DNA of 36,038 nucleotides from JAHEJB01 sp041748175 (GTDB taxonomy: Bacteria; Bacteroidota; Rhodothermia; Rhodothermales; Rubricoccaceae). Where the stretch lies: assembly GCA_041748175.1 (NCBI GenBank), contig JBGTDU010000127.1:1-36038 (forward strand), in the 5' to 3' direction. The notes under the pieces are model-generated. The model searched no databases. It was not told the DNA's origin and saw nothing but the letters and a program-made list of their open reading frames with translations. A program made the position numbers and the translations under genes. Positions 33,639 through 36,038 of this stretch are shown here, in pieces; the first letter of the stretch is position 1, and every line of letters begins with the position of its first letter.

Positions 33639-35084
33639 ATGAAAGCTCTACTTCGACACCTAGCGCAGACCGCGCTCATCTTTGCACTCGGTTTAGCTCC
33701 GATCATTGCTTCCGCCCAAGTCGTAGCTGACGCAACGGGCGTCCAGCCGCTAAGCGGCCAGAGCTCTCCCGATGCAACTACCGACACGACAGGCGACGCC
33801 GATAACCCACTCGTCCAGTTTCCCAACCAGCGCCCGCCGGATCAGCGTGGCATCAACACGTTTGAAGCTCCAAAGACGGCATCGCACCTCGCCGGTAACA
33901 CTCCGCAGTTCCGCGTTGGAGGGGCCTTCGCGCAACAGTTCCAGTCCCTCGAACACAGCAATACTGCCGACCCGCTGATGCTGATGGGTTCGAACGGCCA
34001 GGAATACAACGCGAACCAGTTGATTGAGATTGGCTCAGGATTCAACCTCGCCTCGGCAAACTTCAACATCAATGCGCTCCTCGCTGACGGCATCCAGTTA
34101 GATCTCACAACCTACCTCTCGTCACGCCACCACCAGGAAGCGTGGGTGAAGGGTGGATTTCTTCAGGTGGACGCGGCCAAGTTTCTTGGAAGTCCGGCGG
34201 TGGACCGGGTCATGGAGTTGGTTACGCTGAAGGTTGGCCATTTCGAGGTCAACTACGGTGATAACCACTTCCGCCGAAGCGACAACGGCAACGCGTTCTA
34301 CAACCCCTTCGTGGGGAACTACATCATGGACGCGTTCACCACTGAGATCGGCGGTGAGCTTTATGTCCGGCACGCCGGCGCTCTCGGGATGCTCGGCATC
34401 AGCGGCGGAGAAATCAAGGGCGATGTGACCAATCCTGACAATCGATCACTCTCGATTTATGGGAAACTCGGCATCGACCGTCAAGTCAACGACGACCTGC
34501 GGCTTCGTCTCACCGGCTCCGCCTACCATAACGGCAACGCTGCGAGCAACACACTCTACAGCGGAGACCGCGGCGGAACGCGTTACTACCTCGTGCTCGA
34601 GAACACCGTTGCCTCGACAAGCGCCAACGCCTGGTCGAGCCGTCTAAACCCGGGCTTCAGCGAGGAAGTCACGGCCTTCATGGTCAACCCGTTCGTGAAA
34701 TTCCACGGGCTTGAACTGTATGGCACGGTGGAGCGGGTGACGGGACGAAATGGCACTGAGGCTGTCAATCTCGGACGGGCCTGGACGCAAGTCGGCGCGG
34801 ACGGGATCTTCCGCTTCCTTCCACGGGAGCAGGCCTACGTCGGTGCCCGCTTTAACCGGGCCTCCGGTGAACTCGTCGGCCCTGCCATCGACGGGGCGAT
34901 CACCTCGCTTGGGGCGGACGTGTCGATCGACCGATATGAGTTTGCAGCAGGCTGGTTCCCAACCCGAAATCTGTTGCTCAAGATTGGCTACGTAAACCAG
35001 CAGTACAACGACTTCCCAACCACGGACATCCTCAATGGCGGGGAATTCAAAGGATTCACGATTGAGGGCGCACTTGCCTTCTAG
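33639..35084 (+). CDS. Outer-membrane barrel protein following YceI genes
   Basis: A protein of about 481 residues. The ATG at 33639 starts a signal peptide (MKALLRHLAQTALIFALGLAPIIASAQ); an ATG at 33579 overlapping the YceI stop would bury it. After a Pro/Thr-rich linker the sequence alternates as in a large beta-barrel (IQLDLTTYLSSR, LVTLKVGHFEVNYGDNHFRRSDN, LRLRLTGSAYHNGN) and ends FTIEGALAF. The segment VGHFEVNYGDNHFRR looks like phosphate-selective or OprO-type porins, but the match is weak. It is probably co-expressed with the YceI genes and ends in a strong terminator. Substrate unknown. Confidence 0.7.
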   Translation: MKALLRHLAQTALIFALGLAPIIASAQVVADATGVQPLSGQSSPDATTDTTGDADNPLVQFPNQRPPDQRGINTFEAPKTASHLAGNTPQFRVGGAFAQQFQSLEHSNTADPLMLMGSNGQEYNANQLIEIGSGFNLASANFNINALLADGIQLDLTTYLSSRHHQEAWVKGGFLQVDAAKFLGSPAVDRVMELVTLKVGHFEVNYGDNHFRRSDNGNAFYNPFVGNYIMDAFTTEIGGELYVRHAGALGMLGISGGEIKGDVTNPDNRSLSIYGKLGIDRQVNDDLRLRLTGSAYHNGNAASNTLYSGDRGGTRYYLVLENTVASTSANAWSSRLNPGFSEEVTAFMVNPFVKFHGLELYGTVERVTGRNGTEAVNLGRAWTQVGADGIFRFLPREQAYVGARFNRASGELVGPAIDGAITSLGADVSIDRYEFAAGWFPTRNLLLKIGYVNQQYNDFPTTDILNGGEFKGFTIEGALAF

Positions 35085-35108
35085 CAGAGTCGTTTGAATT
35101 CTATACAG

Positions 35109-35137
35109 GGGCCAGCGCCGAAAGGCGTTGGCCCTTT
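35109..35137 (+). terminator. Intrinsic terminator of the YceI-porin operon
   Basis: GGGCCAGCGCC and GGCGTTGGCCC pair over 11 positions (one G-T) around a GAAA loop, with TTTA following. It starts 25 bases after the stop codon at 35084. The T-tract is short but the stem is very stable. Confidence 0.75.
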
Positions 35138-35647
35138 ATCGGTTGCGATAGCCATGCATGGTTACGGGGGTGCCACGTAGTGGATGACACTATCCACAGC
35201 TTGGGAATTCGTCCAGGGGACGGGGAGGCATTCCACGTCACGGCTACCAAGTCAATCGTACCAACTTGGGACTTAGAAAAGGAGCGTCGCTCAAGGTTAA
35301 AGGAGGCACGTTCGACACAGCAAGATTCAACACCTAACCCCTCCGATCATGCACCAATTTTTCCGCTCCAACCCCTTCGCCGCTTTTCTACACGATCGCG
35401 AACGCCGCCATTCGCTAGTTCATCCACATGACGATGTCGTTTCAAACCTTGAGTCTCGTGGATCGACAGGAGAGGTTCCTAGCAAGGCGGTTCGTGGGCT
35501 ATCTGATCTTAATGATTCTGCCCGCAATTCCCTGTATAGTCGGCAGCACCGTCCATTTGAACGGCGGAATCGATAGGCCTCACCCCAAACCTGAACCACA
35601 AAATCAATGCCCTCGACTACTCACTTTACAGCACAGGAGGGGGCCGA
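35138..35647. other. Gene-poor region, possible gene remnant next to an IS
   Basis: About 500 bases with no recognised gene. Small inverted repeats occur (GTGGAT/ATCCAC near 35181-35198). An ATG at 35349 has an A/C-rich leader like nearby real genes and opens MHQFFRSNPFAAFLHDRERR, while another frame from 35428 encodes a hydrophobic stretch (FVGYLILMILPAIPCIVG). This could be one gene broken by a frameshift and by insertion of the transposon at about 35640, but I cannot name the family. Confidence 0.35.
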
Positions 35648-36038
35648 CTAATAAGCCTCGATCAGTGGTAGGACGGCAAAGTTGGTTTTTCTGTAGCTGC
35701 GGGTGAATTTTCCGGCGTAGGAGTGCAAAGTCGATAAAAGACCCGAGAAGCGTGCTCGCCACCACTTCTCCAGGTCGTGTGCGATCGCCATGAGGCCTGT
35801 CTCTACCGTCACCTTGTCCGTGCCGCGCAGCAGAAAGCGCCTGAATCCCCGATTGCCCTTCGTCTGGCCAAATACCGACTCCACCTCGACGCCCCGACGA
35901 CGCAACAACTGCTGGCCCTGCTCCGAGAGAAGTAGCTCTCTGGCCCGCCTCCTGCGCTCATTCAGCGCCGGGCGAACAGAGAGCCGCTTGTTGCCCCGGC
36001 CCGTGTAGCACATCTCCCGCAAGGTGCACGCTGCGCAA
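35648..36038 (-). CDS. IS1182-type transposase, C-terminal part, cut by window end
   Basis: The frame is open from the window edge to a TAG at 35648-35650, so only the C-terminal 129 residues are visible. The start CAACTLREMC continues a Cys-rich zinc-ribbon-like motif seen in IS1182 transposases. ESVFGQTKGNRGFRRFLLRG then carries the last acidic residue of the DDE triad region, followed by TVETGLMAIAHDLEKW. The terminal inverted repeats cannot be identified because the other end lies outside the window. It marks a mobile element at the right edge. Confidence 0.82.
   Translation of the reverse strand, partial: CAACTLREMCYTGRGNKRLSVRPALNERRRRARELLLSEQGQQLLRRRGVEVESVFGQTKGNRGFRRFLLRGTDKVTVETGLMAIAHDLEKWWRARFSGLLSTLHSYAGKFTRSYRKTNFAVLPLIEAY

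Overview
The window looks like chromosome of a bacterium in the Bacteroidota/Rhodothermota area, most likely Rhodothermia-like. The strongest evidence is five secreted proteins that end in a type IX secretion (T9SS) sorting domain, four with the YPNPFN signature. Other support comes from DUF5683-type and cupredoxin lipoprotein genes, moderately high GC, and A/C-rich leaders that mostly lack Shine-Dalgarno sites. The exact taxon is inference. No rRNA, tRNA or CRISPR array was seen.

Region 1 (1-934) holds one small T9SS cargo gene and a repeat-rich convergent spacer. Region 2 (934-9803, minus strand) is a tightly packed six-gene operon. In transcription order it encodes a di-heme b-type membrane cytochrome, an anchored TPR protein, a 26-CxxCH cytochrome, a 25-CxxCH cytochrome, an outer-membrane beta-barrel, and a membrane-anchored 2x[4Fe-4S]/FAD/NAD(P) oxidoreductase. 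Overlaps of 4, 1 and 1 bases couple several of the genes. Together they could form a trans-envelope electron conduit with up to 51 c-type hemes; this is the most interesting system in the window.

Region 3 (10091-16633, plus) is a signalling block: a lipoprotein, a GAF-AAA+-Fis sigma-54 activator, and a transmembrane Ser/Thr kinase with PEGA domains that seems to lack a normal start codon. A very good sigma-54 promoter follows, directly upstream of a kelch T9SS protein and a TPR/DUF5683 protein. Region 4 (16823-25676, plus) holds a DUF5666 lipoprotein and three large T9SS cargo genes built from Ycf48/BNR, FG-GAP and PKD modules. One of these carries an in-frame amber stop.

Region 5 (25838-31676, minus) is a nitrite/nitric-oxide operon. 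In transcription order: copper nitrite reductase NirK, a SUMF1-type NirV, a duplicated nirV 3' remnant, an SCO copper chaperone, an azurin-like lipoprotein broken by a one-base frameshift, a cupin, a group III truncated haemoglobin, a hemerythrin and an alginate-export-type porin. Region 6 (32341-35084, plus) has two tandem YceI proteins and an outer-membrane barrel ending in a strong terminator. Region 7 (35085-36038) is gene-poor and ends in a partial IS1182-type transposase cut by the window edge.
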